Of a stretch of DNA of 64,000 bases, positions 34,504-43,426 are shown in pieces. Under the pieces are notes generated by a model that saw only the letters and a list, made by a program, of their open reading frames with translations, had not been told where the DNA came from and made no database searches. Each line of letters opens with the position of its first letter. The stretch's first letter is position 1. Position numbers and translations under genes: made by a program. The DNA is from VRUE01 sp045805805. Its GTDB lineage: Bacteria > Actinomycetota > Thermoleophilia > Solirubrobacterales > 70-9. The stretch spans positions 1 to 64,000 of the forward strand of contig JBJMKO010000144.1 in assembly GCA_045805805.1 (NCBI GenBank), read 5' to 3'.

Positions 34504-34535
34504 ACAGCAGACCGCGCTCTGACACAACCGCGACG

Positions 34536-34835
34536 CTACTCGCCAGGCTTCTTCGCGGTCTTGCCGGGCAGCAGAGTGAAAGCGGCGACCATCTCCGAGC
34601 CGATCACGAGGTCCTCCCCGTGGGAGTCGAGGCTGACCTTGCCGTGCGGCCCGGGCGGGATGGCGGGATCTCCCTCGACGAGGAGGGCGTCCACCCGGTG
34701 TCCGGTGGTCGCCTCGACCCTGACCGGGATGTCCCCGTCCCGCTCGTCCCGAATTCCGGAAAGGACGTCGTGGAACCAGGAGGGCGGCTCCGAAGGAGGG
34801 CGCTCGTAGCGAGTTCCGATCTCAAAGGCAGTCAT
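34536..34835 (-). CDS. Hypothetical small protein
   Basis: A 99-residue soluble protein (MTAFEIGTRYERPPSEPPSW...) with no recognised domain. The middle (VRVEATTGHRVDALLVEGDP, then GPHGKVSLDSHGEDLVIGSE) looks like beta strands. Codon use is like the neighbours. It is convergent with the transporter gene. Confidence 0.6.
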   Translation of the reverse strand: MTAFEIGTRYERPPSEPPSWFHDVLSGIRDERDGDIPVRVEATTGHRVDALLVEGDPAIPPGPHGKVSLDSHGEDLVIGSEMVAAFTLLPGKTAKKPGE

Positions 34836-34902
34836 TGCCTTGGCAATCTACCCATGCCGGCCAGGCTGGGTCGACAGTCCGCCCTGCGGTTAAGGTGAAC
34901 GC

Positions 34903-35325
34903 TTGAGCAAGCGTGGCTCGCACCCACTCGCCGACGGTTCGCACGTGACCGCCGTAGCCGGACGGTCTCGCCGGGCATCCGCATCCGTGCGCTCCGTCGA
35001 CGAGGCCTGCTCCGCACTTGCATCCCGCCTGCGCGAGCGGCTCCCGGAGCTGGAAGCGGCTGTCGCAACCCGCACCTACGCGATCTCCGATCCCCGCCAG
35101 ATCGCCGACCCCGCTTACCTGCACAGCTTGCACGGCGCCCTCACCGTTGCCCTCGAGTACGCCTTGACCGTCATCGAGCTTGGCGAGCGCCGTGCCCCCG
35201 ACGTCCCACCGGCAATGCTCGCCGAGGCCCGACTGGCTGCTCGCGCCGGCGTTGCCCTCGACACCGTGCTGCGCCGCTATTGCGCAGGCAATGCCCTCCT
35301 CGGCGGTACTCCTCAATCGCATTAA
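34903..35325 (+). pseudogene. Truncated PucR/CdaR-type regulator (N-terminal part only)
   Basis: The 140-residue frame (TTG start) matches the N-terminal region of PucR-type regulators common in this lineage (YAISDPRQIADPAYLHSLHG, RAPDVPPAMLAEARLAARAG, DTVLRRYCAGNALLG), then stops after GGTPQSH. The GGDEF-like middle and the C-terminal PucR HTH are missing. The break coincides with the 3' end of the VapC gene on the other strand, so acquisition of vapBC or a deletion probably removed the rest. Without the HTH it cannot act as a normal regulator. Confidence 0.75.
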
Positions 35326-35726
35326 TGACCTTGCGGAAATCTGAGGAGATCCTCGACTTCGCAAGGAAGGTCCCTTGCCCGGTCGACGATCTCTGGATCC
35401 CCGGTCATGATCACTGCTTCGTTCTCAGCCGCAAGAGTGATGGCGAAGCAATCGGCCAGTGCGATGGGATGCTCTGTCTTGAGGCTCGCAACCGCCCGCA
35501 TCGCCGACACGCCGGGCAGATCCTCGCTGACCTGTGAACGCAGCTCGGAAATAGCTCGGTCGGCCTCGTCCTTGCCGTGATCGCGAGTCAAGCGATAGCT
35601 GACCTCGACCAAGTTGATCCAACTCATGGCCGGCCGTTCGCGATCAAGCGCCTCAGCAACGGCCCCAGCGGCGGGTTCGTCGCCATCCAGCCAAGCCAGC
35701 ACTGCCCACGAGTCCAGGCAGACCAC
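35322..35726 (-). CDS. vapC: VapC-type PIN-domain toxin
   Basis: A 134-residue PIN-domain ribonuclease. The acidic residues that bind magnesium are visible: Asp in CLDSWAVLAWL near 5, Glu in NLVEVSYR near 41, Asp in IALADCFAI near 92 and Asp in TGDPEI near 108. VapC toxins cleave tRNA or rRNA and are held inactive by the partner antitoxin. GTG start 2 bp after the vapB stop. The 3' end overlaps the truncated PucR frame by 4 bp. Confidence 0.9.
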   Translation of the reverse strand: MVCLDSWAVLAWLDGDEPAAGAVAEALDRERPAMSWINLVEVSYRLTRDHGKDEADRAISELRSQVSEDLPGVSAMRAVASLKTEHPIALADCFAITLAAENEAVIMTGDPEIVDRARDLPCEVEDLLRFPQGH

Positions 35727-35728
35727 CG

Positions 35729-35944
35729 CTACGGTCGCTCGCTGCGGCGATCTTCGATCAGCCGCGCCGCCATCCCACTGCCAGAGAACCTTCCTCGCAG
35801 CGTCGAGTGCCGATCTGCTCGCCGCACCACGATGCCGTCATCCACGGGCTCAAATGAAACTCCGGCGCCCGGTCCCAGGCCCGCTCGCTCACGCAGATCC
35901 TTTGGGATCACAACTTGGCCCTTGGCACCCATTCGCTGAGTCAT
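35729..35944 (-). CDS. vapB: VapB-type AbrB-family antitoxin
   Basis: A 71-residue antitoxin, started at the ATG at 35944. The N-terminal SpoVT/AbrB DNA-binding fold is MGAKGQVVIPKDLRERAGL with GAGVSFEPVDDGIVV. The C-terminal part (GRFSGSGMAARLIEDRR) is the likely VapC-neutralising segment. It is directly upstream of vapC and is expected to autoregulate the pair. Confidence 0.88.
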   Translation of the reverse strand: MTQRMGAKGQVVIPKDLRERAGLGPGAGVSFEPVDDGIVVRRADRHSTLRGRFSGSGMAARLIEDRRSERP

Positions 35945-36020
35945 ACCTGCCAAGTATAACGAAGTGGAGGAAGCTTGAGAAGTTCTTTCGGTAGCTCTTC
36001 CAGCCTCTCCAATAAGGCCA

Positions 36021-36093
36021 TACCGCTACGGGGATTCGAACCCCGGTTTCCGGACTGAGAATCCGGCGTCCTAGTCCCCTAGACGATAGCGGC
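36021..36093 (-). tRNA. tRNA-Glu (CUC)
   Basis: A 73-nt cloverleaf: acceptor GCCGCTA with TAGCGGT and discriminator A, anticodon loop TTCTCAG (anticodon CTC), T-arm CGGGG-TTCGAAT-CCCCG. CCA is not encoded. Confidence 0.96.
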
Positions 36094-36230
36094 GAGGAAG
36101 CGTCAGTTTAGCGATATGGGCGGTGGGCCTCTCACTGGGAGCTTCTGATTGTCGGACTGGATTTATCGAACGCTCGTTCGCTTCGCTGCCCGATCTCCCA
36201 ACTCGCCAACTCGGTAGATTGCAGGGGCTG

Positions 36231-36314
36231 GCGGCTGTGGCGAAATTGGTATACGCGCGAGCTTCAGGTGCTCGTGGGGGAAACCCCGTGGAGGTTCGAG
36301 TCCTCTCAGCCGCA
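36231..36314 (+). tRNA. tRNA-Leu (CAG)
   Basis: An 84-nt class II tRNA: acceptor GCGGCTG / CAGCCGC, anticodon loop TTCAGGT, long variable arm (GTGGGGGAAACCCCGT), T-arm GGAGG-TTCGAGT-CCTCT and discriminator A. Confidence 0.97.
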
Positions 36315-36356
36315 TCGAGTGCAGGCTTCTATTCGGCTGCTTGATGCGGACTAGCT

Positions 36357-37277
36357 TCAGGCAGCCTGCCTGGCCGGCGCTCGCCGGTCCTCCGCCCGGG
36401 CGGCGTTGTCGGCGATCTCGTCGATGAAGATCGGCCAGAGGGCCCGGGGCAGATCGTGGCCCATGCCCTCGACCATCCGCAGGCGGGCGTTGGGTATGGC
36501 TCGGGCGGTGGCGCGGCCGCCGCTGGGGCGCACGAGCGGGTCGCGGGTGCCGTGGATCACGGTCACCGGCAGGCGCAGCTTGCGCAGGGCCGGCGTGCGG
36601 TCGCCCGAGGCGGTGATCGCGTGCATCTGGCGCAGCACGCCCTTGGGGTTGTGCGAGCGGTCATACATCCGCCCCGCCATCTCGCGGAATCGCGGCGCGT
36701 CCATCGGGTAAGAGGGAGAGCCGACGACTCGGAATGTCTTGACGATGCGCTCGACGTAGGCATCGCGTCCCCGCGGGGCCTCGGCGAGCATGATCCCGAA
36801 GGCCTTCAGCGTCGGCGTGCCCACCCAGCGGCTGCCGGTCGTCGACATGATCGAGACCAGCGAGCGGACCCGGTCGGCGTGCTCGATCGCCAGCGTCTGG
36901 GCGATCATCCCGCCCATCGAGGCGCCGACCACGTGTGCCGACTCGATCCCCAGGTGGTCCATCAGGCCGATCGCGTCGGTCGCCATGTCGGAGAGCAGGT
37001 AGGGCGCGGTCGAGCGGCGGCCGAGGAAGAGATCCGCCCGCCTCGGCACCCCGGCGCTTTCCAGCATCGTCGAGTGGCCGATATCGCGGTTGTCGAAGCG
37101 CACCACGCGAAAGCCGCGCTCGGCCAGCAGCTCGCAGAGCTCCTCGTCCCAGCCGAGCATCTGCGTCCCCAGCCCCATCACCAGCAGCAGCGGGTCACCG
37201 TCGGGGTCGCCGACCTCCTGGTAAGCGAGCTCGATGCCGTTGCACGGCGCCAAGCGCTCTTCGCTAAGACCGGCCAT
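36357..37277 (-). CDS. Alpha/beta hydrolase
   Basis: A 306-residue hydrolase from the ATG at 37277. Nucleophile elbow GASMGGMI near residue 118, an oxyanion region LLLVMGLGTQMLGWD near 35, the acid in TRDPLV near 240 and the catalytic His in GMGHDLP near 275. It is of the type often annotated as 3-oxoadipate enol-lactonase-like or epoxide hydrolase-like esterase; the substrate cannot be inferred. It is convergent with tRNA-Leu and divergent from the metallophosphoesterase gene. Confidence 0.87.
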   Translation of the reverse strand: MAGLSEERLAPCNGIELAYQEVGDPDGDPLLLVMGLGTQMLGWDEELCELLAERGFRVVRFDNRDIGHSTMLESAGVPRRADLFLGRRSTAPYLLSDMATDAIGLMDHLGIESAHVVGASMGGMIAQTLAIEHADRVRSLVSIMSTTGSRWVGTPTLKAFGIMLAEAPRGRDAYVERIVKTFRVVGSPSYPMDAPRFREMAGRMYDRSHNPKGVLRQMHAITASGDRTPALRKLRLPVTVIHGTRDPLVRPSGGRATARAIPNARLRMVEGMGHDLPRALWPIFIDEIADNAARAEDRRAPARQAA

Positions 37278-37394
37278 CCGGCGGAAGTCTAGCCAGACTG
37301 GCCGGGCAGCCAAACGACGCGCATCGCACCTGGGGGCTAATCCCTCCCCAAACGCGATGCGCATCGGTGCCGAACGGCTAGGTTGCGTCCCTCG

Positions 37395-38528
37395 ATGCGA
37401 ACCGCGATCGTCTCCGACCTCCACCTGGGCAGCGCCGACGGCGAGGATCTGGGACGCGATACGGCGATGCGCCGCGTCCTTCTGGACGAGATCCGCGGTG
37501 CCGACCGCCTCGTCCTGCTCGGCGACGTGCTCGAGCTGCGCCAGCTGCCGATGGCACGCGTGTTGGAGACCGTCCGTCCCTTCTTCGAGGAGCTCGGCGA
37601 GGCGATGGCCGGTCGCCGCGTCGTCCTCGTGCCGGGCAACCACGACCACCGCCTCGCCGAGCCGCTGCTGGACGAGGTGGCGCTGGCCGGTGACGCGCTC
37701 GGCCTCGAGCACCGCGGCCTGCCCGCGGGCGAGCCGGCGACGCGGATCGCTGGCTGGCTCGGAGAGGCCGAGCTCGGCATCGCCTACCCGGGTGTCTGGC
37801 TGCGCGACGACGTCTACGCGACCCACGGCCACTACATGGACTGCCACATGAGCCTGCCGCGGCTGGAGTGCGTTGCCGCGGCCGCGGTCATGCGCGCCGC
37901 CGGCCAGCCGCCCGACCCGGCCGGCCCCGCCGACTACGAGCGCGTCCTGCGGCCGATCTACGGCCTTGCCTACGCCCTCGCCGAGACCAGCCTCGCCGCC
38001 GGCGCCACCCTCCCGTCCGAGCATGCCTGGCGCGCCATCTCGGGCCGCCGGCGCAAGGGCGGCCGTGCCCGCAAGGCCGCCGCGAAAGCGGCAGTCTCCG
38101 CCGGCGTCCCAAGCAGCGTCTGGCTCCTCAACCGCCTCTTCCGCGCCGACTTCGATCCCGACCTCTCCCCCGCATCGATCGCGCGCAGCGGCATCGACGC
38201 GGCGATCGAGCTGTCGCGGCGGCTACGAGTCGAGGCGGCCCACACGATCACCGGCCACACCCACCGCGGCGGCCCAGAAGAGAGCGACGCCGAGTGGCCG
38301 CTACCCGGCGGCGGTCGCCTCCACAACACCGGCAGCTGGGTCTACGCCGACGCCTTCCACCACCCCGGCTCCCCACCCGGGCCCTACTGGCCGGGAACCG
38401 TCACCTGGGTCGAGGACGAGGGGCCGCCGCGCCGCGTGCGCCTGCTGCTCGACCACCCGCGCGAGGAGCTGCAAGACGCGGTCAAGCGAACCGCCCAGCG
38501 GTCGACGGGCCTCAAAGTCGACATATAG
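37395..38528 (+). CDS. Calcineurin-like metallophosphoesterase
   Basis: A 377-residue phosphoesterase from the ATG at 37395. Metal-binding blocks are visible in order: SDLHLGS at the N-terminus, LLGDVLEL, VPGNHDH near residue 80, an ATHGHYMD segment near 146 and GHTHRGG near 290. The order D-x-H, GD-x-x, GNH[DE], GH-x-H is standard. The middle contains a 100-residue insertion with basic stretches. Substrate unknown. Confidence 0.87.
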   Translation: MRTAIVSDLHLGSADGEDLGRDTAMRRVLLDEIRGADRLVLLGDVLELRQLPMARVLETVRPFFEELGEAMAGRRVVLVPGNHDHRLAEPLLDEVALAGDALGLEHRGLPAGEPATRIAGWLGEAELGIAYPGVWLRDDVYATHGHYMDCHMSLPRLECVAAAAVMRAAGQPPDPAGPADYERVLRPIYGLAYALAETSLAAGATLPSEHAWRAISGRRRKGGRARKAAAKAAVSAGVPSSVWLLNRLFRADFDPDLSPASIARSGIDAAIELSRRLRVEAAHTITGHTHRGGPEESDAEWPLPGGGRLHNTGSWVYADAFHHPGSPPGPYWPGTVTWVEDEGPPRRVRLLLDHPREELQDAVKRTAQRSTGLKVDI

Positions 38529-38550
38529 GCGGCTTTCAGCTCGCCGGGGG

Positions 38551-39420
38551 CTACAACCACTCGGCGATGATGCGGCCGATCTCCGGCCCGGCGTCCTCCT
38601 GGAGGAAGTGGCCGGCGTTCTCGATCGGGCGCGGCGCCGGAAAGTTGAGCTGCTCGGAGACCCGCTCGCCGACCGAGAAGGGAAGGACCGGATCGGAGTC
38701 CGCCCAGAGCACCAGGGTCGGGCGCTCGTCCTCGCGCAGGGCGTCGGCGACGCGCTTGCCCTCTGCGGCGCCAGGCGCGTCGGGCTCGGTCGGCAGGATC
38801 AGCGGGAAGGCACGCGCTCCGGCCTTCGACTCGGGGCTCGGGTAGGGCGCTTCGTAGGCGGCGATCACCTCGTCACCGGGATCGTTCTTGCAGCCGCCCC
38901 GCACCAGCATCCCGATCGGCACGTCGGCGGTCTCGCGGACGAAGTCGCGGAAGGCTAGCCAGGCATCGCTCATCCGCTGGTGGCCGGTGAACGGCCCCGT
39001 CTCCATGATCACGATGCGGGAAAAGCGGTCGGGATGCTCGATCGCGAGCCGCAACCCGATCGGCCCGCCCCAGTCGTGGACGATGGCGGTGGCGTCGCGC
39101 ACGTCAAGCTCCTCGAGCAGTTTCGACATCAGCTCGACATGGCGGTCGTAGGTGTACCACTCGAGGTCGGTGGGCTTGTCGGAGCGGCCAAAGCCGGCGT
39201 AGTCGGGGGCGATGCAGCGGAAGCCGGCGTCGCGCACCGGCGGGATCACCTTGCGCCAGAGGAACGACCAGGTCGGCTCGCCGTGGAAGAAGACGACGGG
39301 CTTGCCTTCGCCCTCGTCGAGGAAGGCCAGGCGCAGGCCGTCGACCTCCCGGTAGCTCGACTCGAAGGGGAAGTCGGGCAGCCCCTGCAGGCTCTGCTCC
39401 GGCGTGCGAACCACGTCCAT
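38551..39420 (-). CDS. Haloalkane dehalogenase-like alpha/beta hydrolase
   Basis: A 289-residue protein from the ATG at 39420. It follows haloalkane dehalogenases of the DhlA branch: FFHGEPTWSFLWRKV near residues 48-62, nucleophile and adjacent halide-binding Trp in VHDWGGPIG near 122-130, the acid in WADSDPVLPF near 247, and the base in NAGHFLQED near 275. These residues support hydrolytic dehalogenation, but other alpha/beta hydrolases can share them, so the substrate is not certain. Confidence 0.85.
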   Translation of the reverse strand: MDVVRTPEQSLQGLPDFPFESSYREVDGLRLAFLDEGEGKPVVFFHGEPTWSFLWRKVIPPVRDAGFRCIAPDYAGFGRSDKPTDLEWYTYDRHVELMSKLLEELDVRDATAIVHDWGGPIGLRLAIEHPDRFSRIVIMETGPFTGHQRMSDAWLAFRDFVRETADVPIGMLVRGGCKNDPGDEVIAAYEAPYPSPESKAGARAFPLILPTEPDAPGAAEGKRVADALREDERPTLVLWADSDPVLPFSVGERVSEQLNFPAPRPIENAGHFLQEDAGPEIGRIIAEWL

Positions 39421-39652
39421 GGCGTGGAGCCTAGATGAACCGCTCCGGTCGGAAAGACGCCGCCGCTGGAGCCTCCGGCCATGTCGTAGATACCCGGAAC
39501 GGTCGGCGGGTCCGGGAAACCACTGCCGATGCGGCACCGGCCAGGGCAAGAAGCATCAAAAGTGCCGCTCGCAGGAACTGCCTGTCGGGCAGCGAAGCCG
39601 CTCCTAGTGTCAATCTCGTTTTATCCAAGCTGGGTGTCAGAAAGGCTGAGCA

Positions 39653-40036
39653 ATGAATGAGGAGAGCACACTAAGCGGCTGGTGGGTATTCGCCGGCGTC
39701 CTGCTGCTGGTCGCCGGGGTCTTGAACATCATCTACGGCATCGCCGCGATCGGCGACTCGAAGTTTTTCACGGAGAACGCCACTTACATAATCAGCGGCC
39801 TGCACACCTGGGGCTGGATCATTCTGATCATCGGCGTACTCGAGCTCGTCGCCGCGTTCTCGCTTTTCTCCGGGGGAGAATTCGGGCGCTGGTTCGGAAT
39901 CTTCATCGCCTCGCTCAACGCGATCGGCGCGCTGCTCTCGATCCCCGCCTACCCCTTCTGGTCGCTGGCGATCTTCGCCCTGGCGATCATCATCGTCTAC
40001 AAGCTCTCTGAGGGCCCTGAAGGGGCGGTCAGCTAG
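39653..40036 (+). CDS. DUF7144-type four-helix membrane protein
   Basis: A 127-residue protein with four hydrophobic helices (GWWVFAGVLLLVAGVLNIIYG, HTWGWIILIIGVLELVAAF, GIFIASLNAIGALLSI, SLAIFALAIIIVYKL). The pattern is that of small actinobacterial DUF7144 membrane proteins of unknown function. It is preceded by a 232-bp gap without a convincing gene and overlaps the RDD gene tail to tail by 8 bp. Confidence 0.85.
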   Translation: MNEESTLSGWWVFAGVLLLVAGVLNIIYGIAAIGDSKFFTENATYIISGLHTWGWIILIIGVLELVAAFSLFSGGEFGRWFGIFIASLNAIGALLSIPAYPFWSLAIFALAIIIVYKLSEGPEGAVS

Positions 40037-41111
40037 AAGACGGTCCAGCAACATGCTGCGTGCGAAGGCCCCGGGTTTCCGGGGCCTTCGCCGTTGAGGG
40101 GGCCTCCGCCGCGACCATCTCGTGGTCTTCGAGGCGCGACCATGGCGCCAGCCTGCGCTCGTCGTCCTCGTAGAGAACGTCGACCCGGCTGAGCCGGTCG
40201 TCCCAGCCCCGGCGGCGCTCGTCGAAGAAGATGCCGAGGAAGCCGAGGCCGAAGGCGAGCACCGCCAGCGCCATACCGATCAGGCGCCGCACCGAGAGCC
40301 CGAAGCGCAACCCGCGTCCCTCGACGCCGAGCCTGATCCCGACGAAGCGCATGCCCAGCGTCTGCCCGGCGAGGCACCAGAAGCCGACCAGGTAGACGGC
40401 ACCCAGCGCCAGCCAAGCCATCGTCCCCACCGCCAGCACGAGGTCGGAGACGCCGTTGCCGTTGCCGGTGAAGGCGGAGGCGATCAGTGCCGCCACGGCG
40501 GCGATGCCGGAGAAGGCGAGGTTGATCAGCAGCGCGTCGAGCCCGAAGGCGACCCCGCGGGTGAACGCGCCGGCGCGGTCGGTTGGCTCGGCTCGGCGCT
40601 TGCGGAACGTCACCCTCCGCACCACGCCCTCGGCGGTCCCGTCCAGCCGGCGGGTGCCCCTGCCGATCGTGTGGCCGACGTCCCCGATCATCCCCACGCT
40701 CTGGGCGCTGATCGCGGCCCGCAACTCCGGTGCCTCGGCGATCCGCTCGACCAGCCGCTGCGTCTCGTCGCTGGCCAGCAGCCGCCGCCAGACCTCGTCG
40801 ACCAGCTCGCTGTCGAGCGCCTCGATCAGGGCCTGCTTGACGGCGTCGCTCTCCAGGGCGCTGTTCATCGCCTCCTCGACGACGGGGCCCTTCAGGACCC
40901 GCGCCAGCGCTCGTTCGACCGCTTCGCTCTCGATCGCGGCGACCATCGCCTCCTCGGCGGCGCTCTCCACCGCTCGGTCGATCCCGGCGGCCTTGGTCAC
41001 GCTGCGGGCGCTGCGCACCCCGGCGCCGAGCAGGCGCACCGAGAGCGGCAGCGGCCTACCCGAGGGCCCGTCGCCGGGCGGGGTCGAGTTCGGTTCGGGG
41101 CCGTCAGCCAT
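40029..41111 (-). CDS. RDD-family membrane protein
   Basis: A 360-residue protein from the ATG at 41111. The first 170 residues are a soluble, acidic helical region with pseudo-repeats (AAEEAMVAAIESEAVERALA, EEAMNSALESDAVKQALIEA). Then comes an RDD domain (DRAGAFTRGVAFGLDALLIN, QTLGMRFVGIRLGVEGRG) with about three to four membrane helices. Function of RDD proteins varies (some act in sodium-proton exchange). The C-terminus runs through a strong hairpin at 40062-40091. Confidence 0.85.
   Translation of the reverse strand: MADGPEPNSTPPGDGPSGRPLPLSVRLLGAGVRSARSVTKAAGIDRAVESAAEEAMVAAIESEAVERALARVLKGPVVEEAMNSALESDAVKQALIEALDSELVDEVWRRLLASDETQRLVERIAEAPELRAAISAQSVGMIGDVGHTIGRGTRRLDGTAEGVVRRVTFRKRRAEPTDRAGAFTRGVAFGLDALLINLAFSGIAAVAALIASAFTGNGNGVSDLVLAVGTMAWLALGAVYLVGFWCLAGQTLGMRFVGIRLGVEGRGLRFGLSVRRLIGMALAVLAFGLGFLGIFFDERRRGWDDRLSRVDVLYEDDERRLAPWSRLEDHEMVAAEAPSTAKAPETRGLRTQHVAGPSSS
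40062..40091. terminator. Bidirectional hairpin between convergent genes
   Basis: A perfect 13-bp stem (40062-40074 with 40079-40091) and a GTTT loop. It lies between the DUF7144 stop and the end of the RDD gene, overlapping the RDD coding end. No U-tract follows on either side, as is common for high-GC terminators. Confidence 0.75.
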
Positions 41112-41188
41112 CGCCCGGCGAGTATAGGTCGCGGTACAACGCGTTACCCCCATTACCCGGTGGACAACGCGTTGCACGGGCTATGAAT

Positions 41189-41644
41189 TCACGCGAGGCG
41201 GTCGAGGAACTCGGCCTGCGCAGGGTTGATCTTCTCCCTCGCCCGCTCGAGGCCGAACCACTCCGCGCGATCCACCTCGGGGAACTCGCGCTCAACACCC
41301 GAGCGAGGCGGCCACTCCATCGTGAAGGTGTTGCTGCGCAGGCCGGCGGGATCGAAGTCGCCCCCCGCCGCCCAGCAAAGGACGACCTTGCCTCCCTTCT
41401 GGCGCACCGACCCGAGCTCGATCAGCTCCTCCGGCATGAAGGAGAACGGTGCGCCCAGCTCCTCCTCGATCTCGCGCAGCGCGCAGGCCAGCGGCTCCTC
41501 ACCGTCTCCCACCTCTCCCTTCGGAATCGACCAGGCACCCTCGTCCTTCTTTGCCCAGAACGGGCCCCCGGGGTGGACAAGCAGGACCTCCACCGCGTCC
41601 CCGGAGGGGCGAAAGAGCAGGATCCCGGCGCTGGTCGAGGGCAC
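41189..41644 (-). CDS. NUDIX hydrolase
   Basis: A 151-residue NUDIX hydrolase (GTG at 41644, MPSTSAGILLFRPSG). The Nudix box GEVGDGEEPLACALREIEEE followed by LG fits G-x5-E-x7-R-E-U-x-E-E-x-G-U. WSIPKGE precedes it, as in diadenosine polyphosphate or nucleotide-sugar hydrolases. The exact nucleoside-diphosphate substrate is unknown. Confidence 0.88.
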   Translation of the reverse strand: MPSTSAGILLFRPSGDAVEVLLVHPGGPFWAKKDEGAWSIPKGEVGDGEEPLACALREIEEELGAPFSFMPEELIELGSVRQKGGKVVLCWAAGGDFDPAGLRSNTFTMEWPPRSGVEREFPEVDRAEWFGLERAREKINPAQAEFLDRLA

Positions 41645-41781
41645 GGGCCTGACGCTAGCCGAGCCGCCCACAGGCCGCAATCGCCCGAGCGACCGCCCGG
41701 CCATCGCGAGGTCCGACCGCTGGACCTGAGAGGGTCGAGCTTGCCCAGTCGCCCAGAATGCGCCGAAAGGAATTACCCCTC

Positions 41782-42945
41782 GTGCACAAGAAGACCCGGA
41801 TCGTCGCGGCACTCGCCCTCCTCAGCCTCGGTCTCCTCGGAGCGGGCTGCGGCAGCTCCAGCTCCGACAGCGGCTCGGGCGCGTTCCGGGTCGGGCTCGA
41901 GGCGCCGCTCTCCGGCGAACAGTCGGTCCTCGGCGAGGGAATGCTGAAGGGCGCGGAACTGGCGGCAACGCAGCTGAACGCGGACAACGGGATCCTCGGC
42001 AAGCAGGTCGAGATCGTTCCGATCGACGACGCCGCCGATCCCGCGACCGGGGTCAAGGCGGCCAAGGCCGCCATCGCCGACGGACTCGACGGCATCGTCG
42101 GCCCCTACAACTCCGGCGTCGGCGTCGAAACCCTGCCGCTCTACATCGAAGCCGGCCTGGTGCCGATCAGGCTCACCTCCGACTCCTCGACCAACGGCCT
42201 CGGCTTCACCCTGCAGCCGATGACCTACCAGATCGCGCCTGTCGCCTCACAAGCACTGATCGGCTGGCTCGGGGCTAAATCCGTCGCGATTGCCTACGAC
42301 CCGACCCAGAACTACACGGTCTCGGTCTCCAAGAAGCTCAAGGGGTCGCTCGAAGGCCTCGGCGTCACCGTGACCGCCTACGAGAAGGTGCAGCCGGGCA
42401 AGAAGTCCTACACCGATGTGGTCGAAAAGCTCGCCGCCGCCAAGCCGGACGTCATCTATGCCGCGGTCTACTTCCCCGAGGGAGGCCTGATCGCCAAGGA
42501 GATGCAGCAGGGCAAGGTGAAATCGCAATGCGTCGCCGACTACGCCTCTTACGACACCGGCTTCGTCGAAACGGCCGGGGCGGCGGCCGCGCAAGCGTGT
42601 CCGGTGGTCGGCGTGCCGGCGCCCGGCGACTTCGCCGGCGCCGCCCCCAAGGTGGCCGAATACCGCAACGAATTCGGCCAGGATCCCGGCACCTGGAGCC
42701 CCTACACCTACGACTCGCTGAACTTCCTCGCCCACGGTGCCAAGAAAGCCGGCAGCACCGCCTCGGCCAAGCTCACAAAGGCCCTCGACGGAGTCAAGGG
42801 CCGGCAGGGCTGGACCGGCTCGATCACGATCGACCCCGACAACGGCAACCGCCAGCCCGCAACCGTGGTGATCGTCGACACGGACAAGAACGGCCAGCTC
42901 CACGTCGACGAGAGCTGGGCCAAAGCCGTCGGCGCTCCTTACTGA
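41782..42945 (+). CDS. Branched-chain amino-acid-type ABC solute-binding lipoprotein
   Basis: A 387-residue periplasmic-binding-protein type 1 (LivJ/K-like) lipoprotein. From the GTG at 41782 (ribosome-binding site AAAGGAA) it has a signal peptide and lipobox LGAGC. The ligand-binding core shows VGLEAPLSGEQSVLGEGMLK, IVGPYNSGVG and TDVVEKLAAAKPDVIYAAVY. No LivHMGF permease or ATPase genes are adjacent, so it is an orphan binding protein in this window. Confidence 0.88.
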   Translation: MHKKTRIVAALALLSLGLLGAGCGSSSSDSGSGAFRVGLEAPLSGEQSVLGEGMLKGAELAATQLNADNGILGKQVEIVPIDDAADPATGVKAAKAAIADGLDGIVGPYNSGVGVETLPLYIEAGLVPIRLTSDSSTNGLGFTLQPMTYQIAPVASQALIGWLGAKSVAIAYDPTQNYTVSVSKKLKGSLEGLGVTVTAYEKVQPGKKSYTDVVEKLAAAKPDVIYAAVYFPEGGLIAKEMQQGKVKSQCVADYASYDTGFVETAGAAAAQACPVVGVPAPGDFAGAAPKVAEYRNEFGQDPGTWSPYTYDSLNFLAHGAKKAGSTASAKLTKALDGVKGRQGWTGSITIDPDNGNRQPATVVIVDTDKNGQLHVDESWAKAVGAPY

Positions 42946-42961
42946 GGGAGTGCCGTCAGCT

Positions 42962-42979
42962 GGACGATCGGGATCGTCC
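42962..42979 (+). terminator. Hairpin downstream of the binding-protein gene
   Basis: GGACGATCGGGATCGTCC can form a stem just after the stop of the solute-binding protein. The remaining bases to 43101 show a second perfect palindrome (43079-43100) and no gene. Confidence 0.55.
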
Positions 42980-43078
42980 GACCCACCCTCGCCGCTTCCC
43001 GGCAGTACGCCGCGTAACACGGTCTGCGAGCGCCCAGAGCCTCCGGCGCTCTGCCTCGTCACCGACCACCGTCGCCCG

Positions 43079-43100
43079 CATCGGGCCGATCGGCCCGATG
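43079..43100 (-). terminator. Palindrome downstream of the DUF4242 gene
   Basis: A perfectly self-complementary 22-bp sequence (CATCGGGCCGA and its complement) lies directly after the DUF4242 stop. It is a likely terminator or processing hairpin. Confidence 0.55.
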
Positions 43101-43101
43101 G

Positions 43102-43404
43102 TCAGGCTGAGGCCGCCTCCGGCTCGGGATCGGGTCGGATAACCACTGTGTCGACGATCTCGAGGATCTCATCGGCGGGCATCCCTACCCGGCCGGCGTG
43201 ATCGCGGACCGCGTCCTCTCCACTCGCCTGGTAGATGCAGACAGTGCCAAGGGTGCCACCCGGCTCGCCGATCACATAGCTGCGAATCCAGCGGATGTCG
43301 TCGGGGAAATCATCCTCGGCGACCTGTTTAGACCGCCCGGCGGCGGCTTCCAGCGCCTGCGGGTTCTCCCATGCCTTCTCGCGGCGGATCACGTATGTCT
43401 TCAT
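43102..43404 (-). CDS. DUF4242 family protein
   Basis: A 100-residue ferredoxin-like small protein (MKTYVIRREKAWENPQALEA; later DIRWIRSYVIGEPGGTLGTV and DAVRDHAGRVGMPADEI) of the DUF4242 family, whose members include a nickel-binding streptomycete protein. It is divergent from a truncated TetR gene, with a TetR-type operator palindrome between them, so it was probably the regulated target. Confidence 0.83.
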   Translation of the reverse strand: MKTYVIRREKAWENPQALEAAAGRSKQVAEDDFPDDIRWIRSYVIGEPGGTLGTVCIYQASGEDAVRDHAGRVGMPADEILEIVDTVVIRPDPEPEAASA

Positions 43405-43426
43405 TTCGCTCCTCCAGTAGCACGGT

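Noticed and set aside
39431..39628. Small minus-strand membrane protein of 65 residues (TTG start)
   Set aside because: One hydrophobic stretch is present, but the start is weak, no ribosome-binding site is evident and the rest is low complexity. Left unannotated; the 39421-39652 gap otherwise shows nothing certain.
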